Positions 8,623-17,471 are shown, numbered from the stretch's first letter. The stretch: DNA of 64,000 nt from Pseudoclavibacter triregionum (GCA_910822395.1 OU365335.1:1488001-1552000); one strand, 5' to 3'. Notes: generated by a model not told the origin, from the sequence alone. A program made the numbers and translations.

Positions 8623-9647
8623 TACGACTGCGACTTGCCGGCCGAGCCGAGCTGCTGGGTGGCCTCGACGACGCGGGCGGCCATCGCCGACTCGGCCTTC
8701 TTGCCCCACGAGCGCGGGTCGTAGACCTTCTTGTTGCCCACCTCGCCGTCGATCTTGAGGAAGCCGTCGTAGTTCTTCATGACCGTGTCGACGACGTTGC
8801 GCGAGTAGGCGTACTGCGTGTCGGTGTCGATGTTCATCTTCACGACGCCGTTCGCGACGGCCTCCGCGATCTCCTCGGCCGTCGAGCCCGAGCCGCCGTG
8901 GAAGACGAGGTCGAGCGGCTTCGCGCCGGTGCCGTACTTCTCCTGGAGGCCCTGCTGGATCTCGCCGAGGAGCGCCGGGCGGAGCTTCACGTTGCCGGGC
9001 TTGTAGACGCCGTGGACGTTGCCGAAGGTGAGGGCGGCCATGTAGCGGCCCTGCTCGCCGAGGCCGAGTGCCTCGACCGTCTTCACGGCGTCGTCGAGGG
9101 TCGTGTAGAGGTGCTCGTTGATCTCGTTCGCGACGCCGTCCTCCTCGCCGCCGACGACGCCGATCTCGACCTCGAGGATCTGGCTGTTCGCCTTCGTGAG
9201 CGCGAGGATCTTCTTCGCGATCTCGAGGTTCTCGTCGAGCGGCACGGCCGAGCCGTCCCACATGTGCGACTGGAAGATCGGCTCGCCGCCGTTCTTCACG
9301 ACCTCGTTCGAGGCCTCGAGCAGCGGGTAGACGAAGTCGTCGAGGGCGTCCTTCGGGCAGTGGTCGGTGTGGAGCGCGACGGTGATCGGGTAGTTCTTCG
9401 CGACCTCGTGGGCGAAGGCGGCCATGGCGAGCGCGCCCGAGGCGCGGGCCTTCACGGACTGGCCGGCGAAGTAGTCCGCGCCGCCGGTGGTGACCTGGAT
9501 GATACCGTCCGAGCCGGCCTCGGTGAGGCCCTGGAGCACCGCGTTGATCGTCTGCGAGGACGAGACGTTGATGGCCGGGTACGCGAAGCCCTGCTGCTTC
9601 GCGCGGTCGAGCATGTCGGCGTACTGATCCGGGGTGGCGATGGGCAT
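8622..9647 (-). CDS. fbaA: Class II fructose-bisphosphate aldolase
   Basis: Zinc-dependent cleavage of fructose 1,6-bisphosphate to DHAP and glyceraldehyde 3-phosphate, acting in glycolysis and gluconeogenesis. 341 aa. The metal ligands lie in ALHTDHCPKD (H93, H96 region), the conserved acidic stretch is EVEIGVVGGEEDGV, and the phosphate-binding loops are GVYKPGNVKLRP and VFHGGSGST, followed by NIDTDTQYAYSR. I chose ATG 9647 because AGGAG lies 7 nt upstream; an in-frame ATG 14 codons earlier lacks this. It diverges from glpX, the opposing gluconeogenic enzyme, across 150 bp. Confidence 0.97.
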   Translation of the reverse strand: MPIATPDQYADMLDRAKQQGFAYPAINVSSSQTINAVLQGLTEAGSDGIIQVTTGGADYFAGQSVKARASGALAMAAFAHEVAKNYPITVALHTDHCPKDALDDFVYPLLEASNEVVKNGGEPIFQSHMWDGSAVPLDENLEIAKKILALTKANSQILEVEIGVVGGEEDGVANEINEHLYTTLDDAVKTVEALGLGEQGRYMAALTFGNVHGVYKPGNVKLRPALLGEIQQGLQEKYGTGAKPLDLVFHGGSGSTAEEIAEAVANGVVKMNIDTDTQYAYSRNVVDTVMKNYDGFLKIDGEVGNKKVYDPRSWGKKAESAMAARVVEATQQLGSAGKSQS

Positions 9648-9787
9648 CTCGTTGCTCCTGAGTCTCGTCGCGAAAGCGGTGCGTCGCACCTGCGCCGGAG
9701 TCTACCGAGGGCAGGTCGACGGAAATTGAACGTGTGGAGAGGCGGTGAAGGGCGCGGATCGCCGGGTTCCCCGAGGGCCTCCGGCGG

Positions 9788-9793
9788 TAGGCT
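9788..9793 (+). promoter_or_regulatory. -10 box of leaderless glpX promoter
   Basis: TAGGCT, then 6 nt, then ATG at 9800. No ribosome binding site. Confidence 0.55.
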
Positions 9794-9799
9794 CGAGCC

Positions 9800-10810
9800 A
9801 TGACGAACCTCGACGCTGAGACCGCCGCCCCGGGCCACGACGCCCCCCTCTACTCGCAGCCCGACCGCAACCTCGCGATGGAGCTCGTCCGCGCGACGGA
9901 GGCCGCCGCGATCCGCGCCGTCCCGTTCATCGGCCGCGGCGACAAGAACGCCGCCGACAAGGCCGCCGTCGACGCGATGCGCAAGTTCCTCTCGACGGTC
10001 GAGTTCCAGGGCCAGGTCGTCATCGGCGAGGGCGAGAAGGACGAGGCGCCGATGCTCTTCAACGGCGAGATCGTCGGCGACGGCACGGGCCCCCTCTGCG
10101 ACATCGCGGTCGACCCGATCGACGGCACGAGCCTCACGGCCGCCGGCCGCCCGAACGCGCTCTCGGTCATCGCCGTCGCGGACCGCGGCACGATGTACAA
10201 CCCGAAGGACCTCTTCTACATGATGAAGATCGTCACGGGCCCCGAGGGCAAGGGCGTCATCGACCTCGACCGCCCGATCGGCGAGAACATCCGCGCGCTC
10301 GCCGAGGCGAAGGGCAAGCCGGTCGACGAGATGGTCATCGCCGTCCTTGACCGTCCGCGCCACGAGGAGCTCATCCGCGAGATCCGCGAGGCGGGCGCCG
10401 GCACCGAGCTGCTCCTCGACGGCGATGTCGCGGGCGGCATCAACGCTGCCCGCCACGAGCCTCGCACCGACATGTGCGTCGGCATCGGCGGCACCCCCGA
10501 GGGCATCATCACCGCCTGTGCGATCAAGTCGCTCGGCGGCGTCATGCAGGGCAAGTGGTACCCGCGCAACGACGAGGAGCGCCAGAAGGCGATCGACGCC
10601 GGCCACGACCTCGACGCGGTGCTCGACCAGGACCAGCTCGTGACGACCGACAACTGCTTCTTCGTCGCGACCGGCGTCACCGACGGCGGCCTCTGCCAGG
10701 GCGTCCGCCGCGTGCACGATCGCATCGCGACCGACTCGGTCGTGCTCCGCGCCCGCTCGGGCACGCTTCGCCGAGTCCTCGCGGAGCACCTGCCGGAGAA
10801 GTGGCTGTAG
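9800..10810 (+). CDS. glpX: Class II fructose-1,6-bisphosphatase
   Basis: Hydrolyses fructose 1,6-bisphosphate to fructose 6-phosphate, the committed gluconeogenic step. 336 aa, the usual GlpX size. Metal and substrate motifs: GEGEKDEAPML (76-86), VDPIDGTSL (104-112), LLLDGDVAGGI and GIGGTPEGI. In many actinobacteria GlpX is the only FBPase (family knowledge). It is expressed divergently from fbaA and is probably leaderless (TAGGCT 6 nt before ATG). A 9-bp perfect hairpin 67 nt after the stop is a likely terminator. Confidence 0.97.
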   Translation: MTNLDAETAAPGHDAPLYSQPDRNLAMELVRATEAAAIRAVPFIGRGDKNAADKAAVDAMRKFLSTVEFQGQVVIGEGEKDEAPMLFNGEIVGDGTGPLCDIAVDPIDGTSLTAAGRPNALSVIAVADRGTMYNPKDLFYMMKIVTGPEGKGVIDLDRPIGENIRALAEAKGKPVDEMVIAVLDRPRHEELIREIREAGAGTELLLDGDVAGGINAARHEPRTDMCVGIGGTPEGIITACAIKSLGGVMQGKWYPRNDEERQKAIDAGHDLDAVLDQDQLVTTDNCFFVATGVTDGGLCQGVRRVHDRIATDSVVLRARSGTLRRVLAEHLPEKWL

Positions 10811-10877
10811 GCCCTCCGAACTCCATCCGCTGACGGGCGCGCACCCGGATCGGCGGCGCGCCCCTCCGCCGTTCCCT

Positions 10878-10901
10878 GCGATGGGGACCCCTCCCCATCG
10901 C
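10878..10901 (+). terminator. Putative terminator of glpX
   Basis: Perfect inverted repeat GCGATGGGG / CCCCATCGC with a 6-nt loop and no T tract. Confidence 0.55.
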
Positions 10902-10950
10902 GAGCGCCGCTGGCCGATGGTTGGATAGCCCGATACGGCGAAGGGGCGGC

Positions 10951-11949
10951 ATGGCACAGGGAATGCTCGGGGCGAATCCGGCAGAGCTGCGGGCGCTCGC
11001 GCAGGGGCTCGACGCGCGAGCGGGCGAGATCGATCGGGCAGGCTCGGAGGTCTCGGCAGAGGCGGGTGCGGTCTCCTGGAGCGGTGCCGACGCGGAGGCC
11101 TTCCGCGCGCGCGTGCAGGAGGCTGTGGCTCCCGCCATCCTGGCTCTGGGCTAGCGGCTCGCGGATGAGGCGGCCCGCCTGCGCGAGCAAGCCGACGCCC
11201 AGGACGTCGCGAGCGAGGCGACGACCTCGGGTGCCGGCCCAGCGCCAGCTGCTGACATCGGGGACTACGGGGGCGACGGATACGGCGGCGAGGGCTATGG
11301 CGACGGCAACGGGTACCGGCCGGGCGAGACGAAGGTAGGCGAGACGGGCAAGCCCGATTCGACGTGGCCGATGTCCGAGCGCCCTGATCTCGATGACCTC
11401 CTCGAGCGCTACCAGGTGAACGAGTCGTTCATGATCGACCTCTTCGGGGAGCAGGTGACGTTCACCGAATCGACCTGGCTCGCGGAGCGCGTCTTCGACC
11501 GCGACACCTTCGAGGGGCTCAAGGACGACGCCCTCGAGTTCGGCTCCCAGTATCCCGGCGTCCACATGGGCCACGGCGATGCGATGCGGCACGCCTACTG
11601 GAACGCCCTCATGACGCAGCAGTATGGCGAGGACTCGACGAAGCGCTTCACGACGGCGCATGAGATGAAGCCGGGCAACAACGCGCAGGAGGAGGCCATG
11701 GACCTCTACAACAACGAGGTCGGACGCAGGATCGCCGGGGAGCACCCGGACGCGACGCCGGAGGAGCTGCAGACGCTCGTCGAGCAGGCATCCGCGAACG
11801 GCGAGCTTCTCGTCGTCGACTCGAATGGCGAGCTCGCCTGGAGCGACCAGGTGGAGCAGGGCTCGACGAGCGAGACCGGCCACAGCGCCGACGGCCCGAT
11901 CGACGGCCAGTACCCTGGCATGGTCGGGGAGGAGCCGTATGGTGAATAG
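10951..11949 (+). pseudogene. WXG100-like plus DUF6973 toxin-type protein, interrupted by TAG
   Basis: One 333-codon frame from ATG 10951 to TAG 11949 is broken only by an amber codon at 11152-11154. The part before it (67 aa) is the N-terminal half of an ESAT-6/WXG100-like helical hairpin, with WSGADAEAFRARV. After the stop the same frame continues as helix (RLADEAARLREQAD), then a Gly/Asp/Tyr linker (about residues 95-125), then a domain matching DUF6973: HMGHGDAMRHAYWNALM, TTAHEMKPGNNAQEEAMDLYNNEVGRRI. The layout is that of a secreted polymorphic toxin: an export domain fused to a His-rich, possibly enzymatic tail. AAGGGGCGG precedes the ATG. The lipoprotein gene overlaps its end. The stop could be a real nonsense mutation or a sequence error. 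The domain name is from memory. Confidence 0.7.
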
Positions 11950-12421
11950 CATGCTGCGGACGCTGGCGCGACTGGCGATCGGCGGTGTCGCCGCAGGCGC
12001 GGTCGCGAGCCTGATGACCGGGTGCGCCGGCGCGGCGGACGGCTCGCTCACGATCCGCCTCGACGTCGACGCGGGCAAGCGCTTCCGCGAGCGGTGCTCC
12101 TCGGTGGCGGACGGCGCGGCGGGCGACCTGTCCGGCGTCTTCGACCAGGAATGGGACGAGATCACCTTCGCCTACCCCGGTGCCTCGTACGACGACATCG
12201 CCGCCGAGACGGGGGCCGTTTTCCACGACTCGCTCGCCGGCCGGAAGACGTTCGAGGGCGTCATCGTGCTGCAGCTCGACGGCGAGGCCGTGGCCGCTCT
12301 CGCCGCGGAGCAATTCCCGTACCGCTTCGCGGACGAGTCGGAGCTCATCATCACCATGTCGGCCCCGGGCCGGTTCGTGCGCGACGGCGTGATCTGCGTC
12401 GTCGAGGACGAGAGCGCGTAG
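11939..12421 (+). CDS. Small lipoprotein downstream of DUF6973 toxin-like gene
   Basis: A 160-aa protein with a lipoprotein signal peptide: MVNSMLRTLARLA, a hydrophobic segment, then the lipobox LMTGC (Cys about 30). The mature part is acidic with no motif I recognise (RLDVDAGKRFRERCSS, DEITFAYPGASYDDIAAE). It overlaps the end of the toxin-like gene by 11 nt and has GGGGAGGAG 5 nt before the ATG, so the two are one transcription unit. A cell-surface immunity protein is a reasonable guess from position alone; no homology supports it. Confidence 0.7.
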   Translation: MVNSMLRTLARLAIGGVAAGAVASLMTGCAGAADGSLTIRLDVDAGKRFRERCSSVADGAAGDLSGVFDQEWDEITFAYPGASYDDIAAETGAVFHDSLAGRKTFEGVIVLQLDGEAVAALAAEQFPYRFADESELIITMSAPGRFVRDGVICVVEDESA

Positions 12422-12593
12422 CCGTCCGCTCGGCGGCAGACCTTCGCCGTGCGCTGCGCGGCTAGGCGCCTGCGGCGCGCTCCGCCGCGGCCGGGCGCGG
12501 GTTCGCGAGCTCGAGGGCCTCGGTGAGCTCGCGGGCGGAGAGGGAGCGCGCGCTGGCCTCGAGCGGCGCGGGCACGGCCGGCGCGTCGACGCC

Positions 12594-13754
12594 CTAGAGG
12601 GCGGCGAGCTTGCGCGCCGCGGGGAGGACCCGACCCTCGATCGATCCGATCGCCTGGTTGTAGCTGGCGACGGTCGAGTCGATGGACCGGCCGAGCTTCG
12701 CGAGGTGCTCGGCGGTCGTGCCGAGGCGCTGCGCGAGCTGGCTGCCGAGGCGGATGACCTCCTCGGCCGACTCCTCGAGCCGCTCGTGGCGCCAGGCCGT
12801 CGCGACGGCCTTGAGCGTCGACCAGAGGCTCACGGGGCTCGTGAGGGCGACGCCCTTCGCGAAGGCGTCGTCGAGGAGGCGCGGATCGGCGCGGAGCGCC
12901 GCCGAGAGCGCGGCCTCGCTCGGCATGAAGCAGACGACGAGCGCAGGGGAGCCGGCGAACGCCGACGCATAGTCGCGCTTTGCGAGCGCGTCGACGTGGC
13001 CGCGGACGGCCTTCGCGTGCCGGGCGAGCAGCTCCGCGCGGCGGGCTCGGGAGGCGGCGTCGCCACCCGACTCGGGCTCGGCGCAGGCGGAGAGGTAGGC
13101 GTCGAGCGGGGCCTTCGCGTCGAGCGCGAGGTGCGCGTCGCCGGGGAGGCGCACGACGAGGTCGGGACGCCCGCGGCCGCCCTCGCCCTCGACGGTGACC
13201 TGCTCGTCGAAGTCGACCCGGTCGATGAGGCCCGCCGATTCGACGATGTTGCGCAGCTGGGCCTCTCCCCACGAGCCGCGCGCCGAGCTCGAGCGCAGCG
13301 CGGACGCGAGCGCGGAGGTCGTCTCGCGGAGCTCGCGGTCGGACTCGTGCTGGCGGCGCAGCTGCTCGGAGAGCTCGCCGTGCTGCTCGAGCCGCTGCTC
13401 CTCCATGGCGGCGACCGCGCGCTGCATGTGCTCGAGCTGCTGGCGGACGGGCGCGATCGCCTCGAGGACGCGGTGGTCCTGCTCGCGCTCCTCGCGCTCG
13501 GCGAGCTCGCGCCGGCGCTCGGCCTCGCGGAGCTCCGCGGTCTCGCGTCGGGCGAGGTCGGCGTCGCCGCGGGCGCGAGCGAGCTCCTCGTCGGCGCGCT
13601 CGAGCTGCGCCTCGAGGCCTTCGCGCTCGGCCGCGGCGGCGGCGAGCGCGGCGACCTGGCGCTGGCGCCCCGCCATCCAGCCGATGACGAGGCCCGCCGC
13701 GAGCGCGAGGGCCGCGGCGGCGACGATCCACAGGGGGCCGGTGAGCTGGTCCAT
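12594..13754 (-). CDS. rmuC: RmuC-family DNA recombination protein (possible lost C-terminal tail)
   Basis: 386 aa. A membrane anchor at residues 6-28 is followed by a long coiled coil (about 30-150, Glu/Arg/Ala-rich) and the RmuC nuclease-like domain: SSARGSWGEAQLRNIVESAGL, GRGRPDLVVRLPGDAHLALDAKAPL, YASAFAGSPALVVCFMPSEAAL, TLKAVATAWRHE. RmuC limits DNA rearrangements in E. coli. The TAG at 12594-12596 interrupts an open frame that runs another 43 codons to TAG 12462 (VDAPAVPAPLEASARSLSA), resembling the Pro/Glu-rich tails of actinobacterial RmuC proteins. This stop may therefore be secondary. The core domain is complete either way. Confidence 0.88.
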   Translation of the reverse strand: MDQLTGPLWIVAAAALALAAGLVIGWMAGRQRQVAALAAAAAEREGLEAQLERADEELARARGDADLARRETAELREAERRRELAEREEREQDHRVLEAIAPVRQQLEHMQRAVAAMEEQRLEQHGELSEQLRRQHESDRELRETTSALASALRSSSARGSWGEAQLRNIVESAGLIDRVDFDEQVTVEGEGGRGRPDLVVRLPGDAHLALDAKAPLDAYLSACAEPESGGDAASRARRAELLARHAKAVRGHVDALAKRDYASAFAGSPALVVCFMPSEAALSAALRADPRLLDDAFAKGVALTSPVSLWSTLKAVATAWRHERLEESAEEVIRLGSQLAQRLGTTAEHLAKLGRSIDSTVASYNQAIGSIEGRVLPAARKLAAL

Positions 13755-13774
13755 GCTGCGAGCGTCCCACCCAC

Positions 13775-13789
13775 CTCGGACATTCCGAG
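13775..13789. promoter_or_regulatory. Inverted repeat upstream of rmuC
   Basis: CTCGGA, 3 nt, TCCGAG, lying 21 nt before the rmuC start. A possible operator; the regulator is unknown. Confidence 0.3.
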
Positions 13790-13814
13790 TTCTGCGCGGT
13801 GGCGTGGCCCGTGC

Positions 13815-13878
13815 AGATTCCGCAAATACCGAGCGATGGGGCGAAATAGACGGCATGTCGTCGTTATTTGCGGATTCT
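13815..13878. repeat. Long-spaced inverted repeat in rmuC upstream region
   Basis: AGATTCCGCAAATA and TATTTGCGGATTCT (13 of 14 complementary) are separated by 36 nt containing another GCGAAATA word. They lie in the 328-bp stretch 13755-14082, which holds no gene I can recognise. This is one of the few AT-richer patches nearby. Confidence 0.55.
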
Positions 13879-14082
13879 GAACAGGCAGCGGCCCCACGGG
13901 CGCCGTCCGCACCGCAGGTGCTCGCAGTTTGCCGGCGCACTTCGCAGCGGATCCTGCCCGGGCGGGCGGAGCGCCTCGGCGCGAGGCGCGGAATCACGCG
14001 GATCGCGTGCCCGCGGCGCCGCGCCGCGGCCGAACGGCACTGCGAAGCGTGCCAGGCGCGAGAACCGAGAACCGCGCCGCCG

Positions 14083-14721
14083 CTAGAACCGCGCGCCCTC
14101 CACGAGCGCAAGCGCCTCCTCGCGGCGCGCGGCGAGGTCGAGCTCGCGCAGGCGCACCCCGCCCTTCGCGGCGAGGTCGCGGACGTCCGCAGCCTCGAGC
14201 CGGCGCGCGCAGTCGACGACGATCGCCGCGGCCCCCTCGGCATCCGACACGGGGTCGTGGTGGACGAGCTCCGTGAACCCCGCCGCCTCGGCCGCGACGG
14301 GCAGGCGGTACCGGGGCAGCTCGTACACGCGGCGCGCGAGCCGCAGCGAGCACAGGCCCTCGAGCGGCGGGGGAGCGGACGGCATGAGCTCGGCCGTCGC
14401 GAGGCACGCGGCCGCGAAGACGCCGAGGTCGAAGGGCGCGTTGTGGGCGACGACGACGTCCCCGCCGATCGCGTCGAGCAGGCGCGGCAGCTGCGCCTCC
14501 CAGGTGTGGGCCCGCGCGACGCGCTCCTTCGAGACCCCGTGGAGCTGGACGTTGAACGGCTCGAACGCGTCGTGCCCGGCGGGCGGGCGGATGAGCCATC
14601 CCTCGCGCGCGACCACCGCGCCGTCCCGCACCTTCACGACCCCGACCGCGCACGCCGAGGCCGGCGAGCGGTTCGCGGTCTCGAAGTCGATCGCGGTGAA
14701 GTCGACGGGCATGCGCTCCAT
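14083..14721 (-). CDS. DEDDh 3'-5' exonuclease (DnaQ/PolC-like)
   Basis: 212-aa single-domain exonuclease. The DEDDh residues are visible: D12 and E14 in FTAIDFETANR, the NAPFDLGVF motif (about 97-105), and HHDPVSDAEGA (His-x4-Asp) near residue 172. Cytosolic proofreading or DNA-repair exonucleases of this class are widespread in actinobacteria as stand-alone proteins; the substrate is unknown here. Two ATGs, at 14721 and 14712, are possible; neither has a convincing ribosome site. Confidence 0.85.
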   Translation of the reverse strand: MERMPVDFTAIDFETANRSPASACAVGVVKVRDGAVVAREGWLIRPPAGHDAFEPFNVQLHGVSKERVARAHTWEAQLPRLLDAIGGDVVVAHNAPFDLGVFAAACLATAELMPSAPPPLEGLCSLRLARRVYELPRYRLPVAAEAAGFTELVHHDPVSDAEGAAAIVVDCARRLEAADVRDLAAKGGVRLRELDLAARREEALALVEGARF

Positions 14722-14854
14722 CGTGCCAGCAGGCGCGGACGCCGGGCGAGTCGTCGCGTGTCGATGCTCGGGAACGCGGACGGCGCCGACCCGCGATTCG
14801 GGGCGGCGCCGTCTGCCGTGCGTCCTGCTCGGCCGGGGCCGAGCGGTCCTCGAG

Positions 14855-15271
14855 CTAGTTCGAGGGGATGCGGAGGACCTGGCCCGGGAAGATGAGGTCC
14901 GGGTTGTCGATGCCGTTGTGCTCGGCGATCGCCTGGTACGAGACGCCGAAGCGCTCGCCGATGGCGGAGAGGTTGTCGCCCTCCTCGACCGTGTAGGTCT
15001 GCTCGGCGGCGGCCTGCTGGGCCTGCGCGGCCTGGGCGGCCTGCTGCTCGGCGGCGGCCTGGGCCTTGCGGGCCTCGATCTCCTCGACCTGCTTGGCGAC
15101 GGAGGCTTCGACTTCCGCCTTGCGGGCGGCCTCGGCCTCGGCGGCCTGCTGGGCCTGGATGGCCTGGATGTCCAGGATGTCCTGGGCGGCCTGCGCGTCC
15201 TGCAGGTTCTGCGCCTCCTGGGCGGCCTGCGCCTCCTCGGCCTTCTTCTTCGCGTTGTCGAACAGTCCCAT
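14855..15271 (-). CDS. LysM-domain small protein with Ala/Gln coiled coil
   Basis: 138 aa. It starts MGLFDNAKKKAEEAQ, continues as a long Ala/Gln/Glu helix (to about residue 92), and ends in one LysM domain (YTVEEGDNLSAIGERFGVSYQAI...PGQVLRI), which usually binds peptidoglycan. No signal peptide is visible, so it may act in the cytosol or leave by another route. GAGGAGCG lies 4 nt before the ATG. The neighbouring gene 15456-16061 starts with the same MG(L/V)FD pattern. Confidence 0.85.
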   Translation of the reverse strand: MGLFDNAKKKAEEAQAAQEAQNLQDAQAAQDILDIQAIQAQQAAEAEAARKAEVEASVAKQVEEIEARKAQAAAEQQAAQAAQAQQAAAEQTYTVEEGDNLSAIGERFGVSYQAIAEHNGIDNPDLIFPGQVLRIPSN

Positions 15272-15455
15272 GATTCGCTCCTCGAGCTCGGGGGTGATGA
15301 TGATGGGCCGCGATTCCCGCGACTCAGGGTCACGCTATCGGCCGGATTTCCGCCCCGAACCGGGATTGCCAGGCACCTCGCAGGCAGGCCCCGGTGAGTT
15401 CGCACGGATGGCGTGAGCCCGAGGCGGGCTCATCGCCCGAAGTCGACGATGAGGC

Positions 15456-16061
15456 CTACGCGAGCTCGTCGCGGATCGCCTCGAGGCGGGCCTCGGCCTC
15501 GTCGACCTCGCGCGCAGCTTCGGCGGCCTTGGCGTCGAGCTCGGCCTTGAGCTCCTCGTCCCGCTGGGCGGCGATCGGGGGCATGAAGCCGGCCTCGGCG
15601 CCGGCGGAGGAGCCGGCGTCGGCGGATGCCTGCTCCGAGCGGTCGGCGCGATCGGCCGGCGCCGCCTCGATGGCCTCGCGCTCGGGCGCGGCCTCGAGCT
15701 CGTCGGCGGCGGGCGCGGCCGACAGCTCACCGGCCGCAGCTGCGGGCTGCGCCTGGACATCGTCCAGCTGCGAGCCGTCGTCGACGGACATCCGGGCGGG
15801 ACCGTCGACCGGCGTCTCCGCCGCGTGCCGGCCCGAGGTGCGCACGGCCGCGGTCGCAGCCTCGGCCTCCGTGCCCTCCGCGTGCGAGGGCGTCTCGACG
15901 CCGAGGCCGTGCTCGGCGTGCGAGGTCTCGGGCATGTCGGCGGCGTCGGCGTCCGTGCCGGCCACCTTCTCCTTCACCGTCTCGGCGACGGCCTCGGCGG
16001 CCTGCTGCGCGCGGCTCGCGAGCTCCTCCGCGCCCTGCTTGATGCTGTCGAACACGCCCAT
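15456..16061 (-). CDS. Uncharacterised acidic Ala/Glu-rich protein (MGVFDS start)
   Basis: 201 aa with no recognised domain. It starts MGVFDSIKQGAEELASRAQQ, an amphipathic helix like that of the LysM protein next door. The middle is low complexity (Ala, Glu, Asp, Pro), and the C terminus is a charged helix (DEELKAELDAKAAEAAREVD). Codon usage and third-position GC support real coding. It may be a stress or envelope-associated helical protein; I cannot assign a function. Confidence 0.65.
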   Translation of the reverse strand: MGVFDSIKQGAEELASRAQQAAEAVAETVKEKVAGTDADAADMPETSHAEHGLGVETPSHAEGTEAEAATAAVRTSGRHAAETPVDGPARMSVDDGSQLDDVQAQPAAAAGELSAAPAADELEAAPEREAIEAAPADRADRSEQASADAGSSAGAEAGFMPPIAAQRDEELKAELDAKAAEAAREVDEAEARLEAIRDELA

Positions 16062-16264
16062 GGGAAGGTCCTCTCGTCGTGGCCGCCCCGTCGCGGCCGG
16101 GGAAGGTTGGGGTCCGGCCACGTTAGGGGAGCGGCCTGGCGCGGGGCCGGGAGGCGCCCGAGACCCAGCCGGAAGGCATCCCGCGACCCTCTGCGGCGCA
16201 TCCCGCGACCCTCTGCGGCCGCGACGGCGAGCCCTCCCGCCCCGGCCGTCGCGACCCCCGCGGG

Positions 16265-16270
16265 TAGGCT
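16265..16270 (+). promoter_or_regulatory. -10 box upstream of ychF
   Basis: TAGGCT, 8 nt before the GTG at 16279. Upstream, at 16177-16220, CATCCCGCGACCCTCTGCGG occurs twice in tandem. Confidence 0.45.
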
Positions 16271-16278
16271 CTCCTCTC

Positions 16279-17370
16279 GTGGCTCTTACTCTCGGAATCG
16301 TCGGTCTCCCCAACGTCGGCAAGTCGACGCTCTTCAACGCGCTCACGAAGAACCAGGTGCTCGCCGCGAACTACCCGTTCGCGACGATCGAGCCCAACGT
16401 GGGCGTCGTCGAGCTTCCGGACCCGCGCCTCACGAAGCTCGCCGAGATCTTCGGCAGCGAGCGCATCCTCCCCGCCACGGTCTCGTTCGTCGACATCGCC
16501 GGCATCGTGAAGGGCGCGAGCGAGGGCGAGGGCCTCGGCAACAAGTTCCTCGCGAACATCCGCGAGGCGGATGCCATCTGCCAGGTCGTCCGCGGCTTCA
16601 CCGACTCCGATGTCGTCCACGTCGACGGCCGCGTCGAGCCCGCCTCCGACATGGAGACGATCAACACCGAGCTCATCCTCGCCGACCTCGAGACGCTCGA
16701 GAAGGCGATCCCGCGCTATGAGAAGGAGGTGAAGCACAAGAAGCTCGACGGCTCCGTGCTCACCGCCGCCGCCGAGGCGAAGGCCGTCCTCGAGCAGGGC
16801 GAGCTGCTCGCGCACTCGAAGGTCGACCTCGAGCCGATCCGCGAGCTGGGCCTGCTCACCGCGAAGCCCGTCATCTTCGTCTTCAACGTCGACGAGGGCG
16901 TGCTGGGGGACAAGGCCAAGCTCGACGAGCTCGCCGCGCTCGTGGCGCCCGCGAAGGCGATCTTCCTCGACGCGAAGACCGAGTCGGAGCTCATCGACCT
17001 CGACCCGGAGGAGGCGCAGGAGCTGCTCGCCTCGCTCGGTCAGGACGAGTCGGGCCTCGACCAGCTCGCCCGCATCGGCTTCGACACGCTCGGCCTGCAG
17101 ACCTATCTCACGGCGGGTCCGAAGGAGTCGCGCGCCTGGACGATCCGCAAGGGCTGGAAGGCCCCGCAGGCGGCCGGCGTCATCCACACCGACTTCGAGA
17201 ACGGCTTCATCAAGGCCGAGATCATCTCGTTCGACGACCTCGTCGAGTGCGGCTCGGTCGCGGAGGCCCGCGCGAAGGGCAAGGCCCGCATGGAGGGCAA
17301 GGACTACGTCATGCAGGATGGCGACGTGGTGGAGTTCAAGTTCGCTCCGGTCACGCCAGGGAAGAGCTAG
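16279..17370 (+). CDS. ychF: Redox-regulated ribosome-binding ATPase YchF/OLA1
   Basis: 363-aa P-loop protein of the Obg family that hydrolyses ATP and associates with ribosomes. The G1 loop is GLPNVGKST (9-17). FVDIAGIVKGASEGEGLG is the G3 region, and VFNVDEG replaces the usual NKxD, giving the ATP preference of this family. The C-terminal TGS domain ends with KDYVMQDGDVVEFKF. GTG 16279 gives the canonical VALTLGIVGLPNVG start. Confidence 0.96.
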   Translation: MALTLGIVGLPNVGKSTLFNALTKNQVLAANYPFATIEPNVGVVELPDPRLTKLAEIFGSERILPATVSFVDIAGIVKGASEGEGLGNKFLANIREADAICQVVRGFTDSDVVHVDGRVEPASDMETINTELILADLETLEKAIPRYEKEVKHKKLDGSVLTAAAEAKAVLEQGELLAHSKVDLEPIRELGLLTAKPVIFVFNVDEGVLGDKAKLDELAALVAPAKAIFLDAKTESELIDLDPEEAQELLASLGQDESGLDQLARIGFDTLGLQTYLTAGPKESRAWTIRKGWKAPQAAGVIHTDFENGFIKAEIISFDDLVECGSVAEARAKGKARMEGKDYVMQDGDVVEFKFAPVTPGKS

Positions 17371-17433
17371 ACCCCCTCGGCCGAGACCGTCGTCGGGCCT
17401 CGATGCGCGGCGTGAGGCGGGAACCCCTAGCTG

Positions 17434-17439
17434 TAGACT
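17434..17439 (+). promoter_or_regulatory. Probable -10 of the DUF262 gene
   Basis: TAGACT, 32 nt before the ATG at 17472, which here has its own Shine-Dalgarno (TGGAGGAACTC). This is the normal, leadered arrangement. Confidence 0.4.
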
Positions 17440-17471
17440 CAGCCAATCGCTGAACTGCGTTGGAGGAACTC

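Noticed and set aside
16123-17187. Long open frame antisense to ychF, and similar long antisense frames over fumC, lutB, hsdR and the helicase
   Set aside because: They are mirror frames of real genes in very GC-rich DNA; their translations are Arg/Ala/Leu-biased without motifs.
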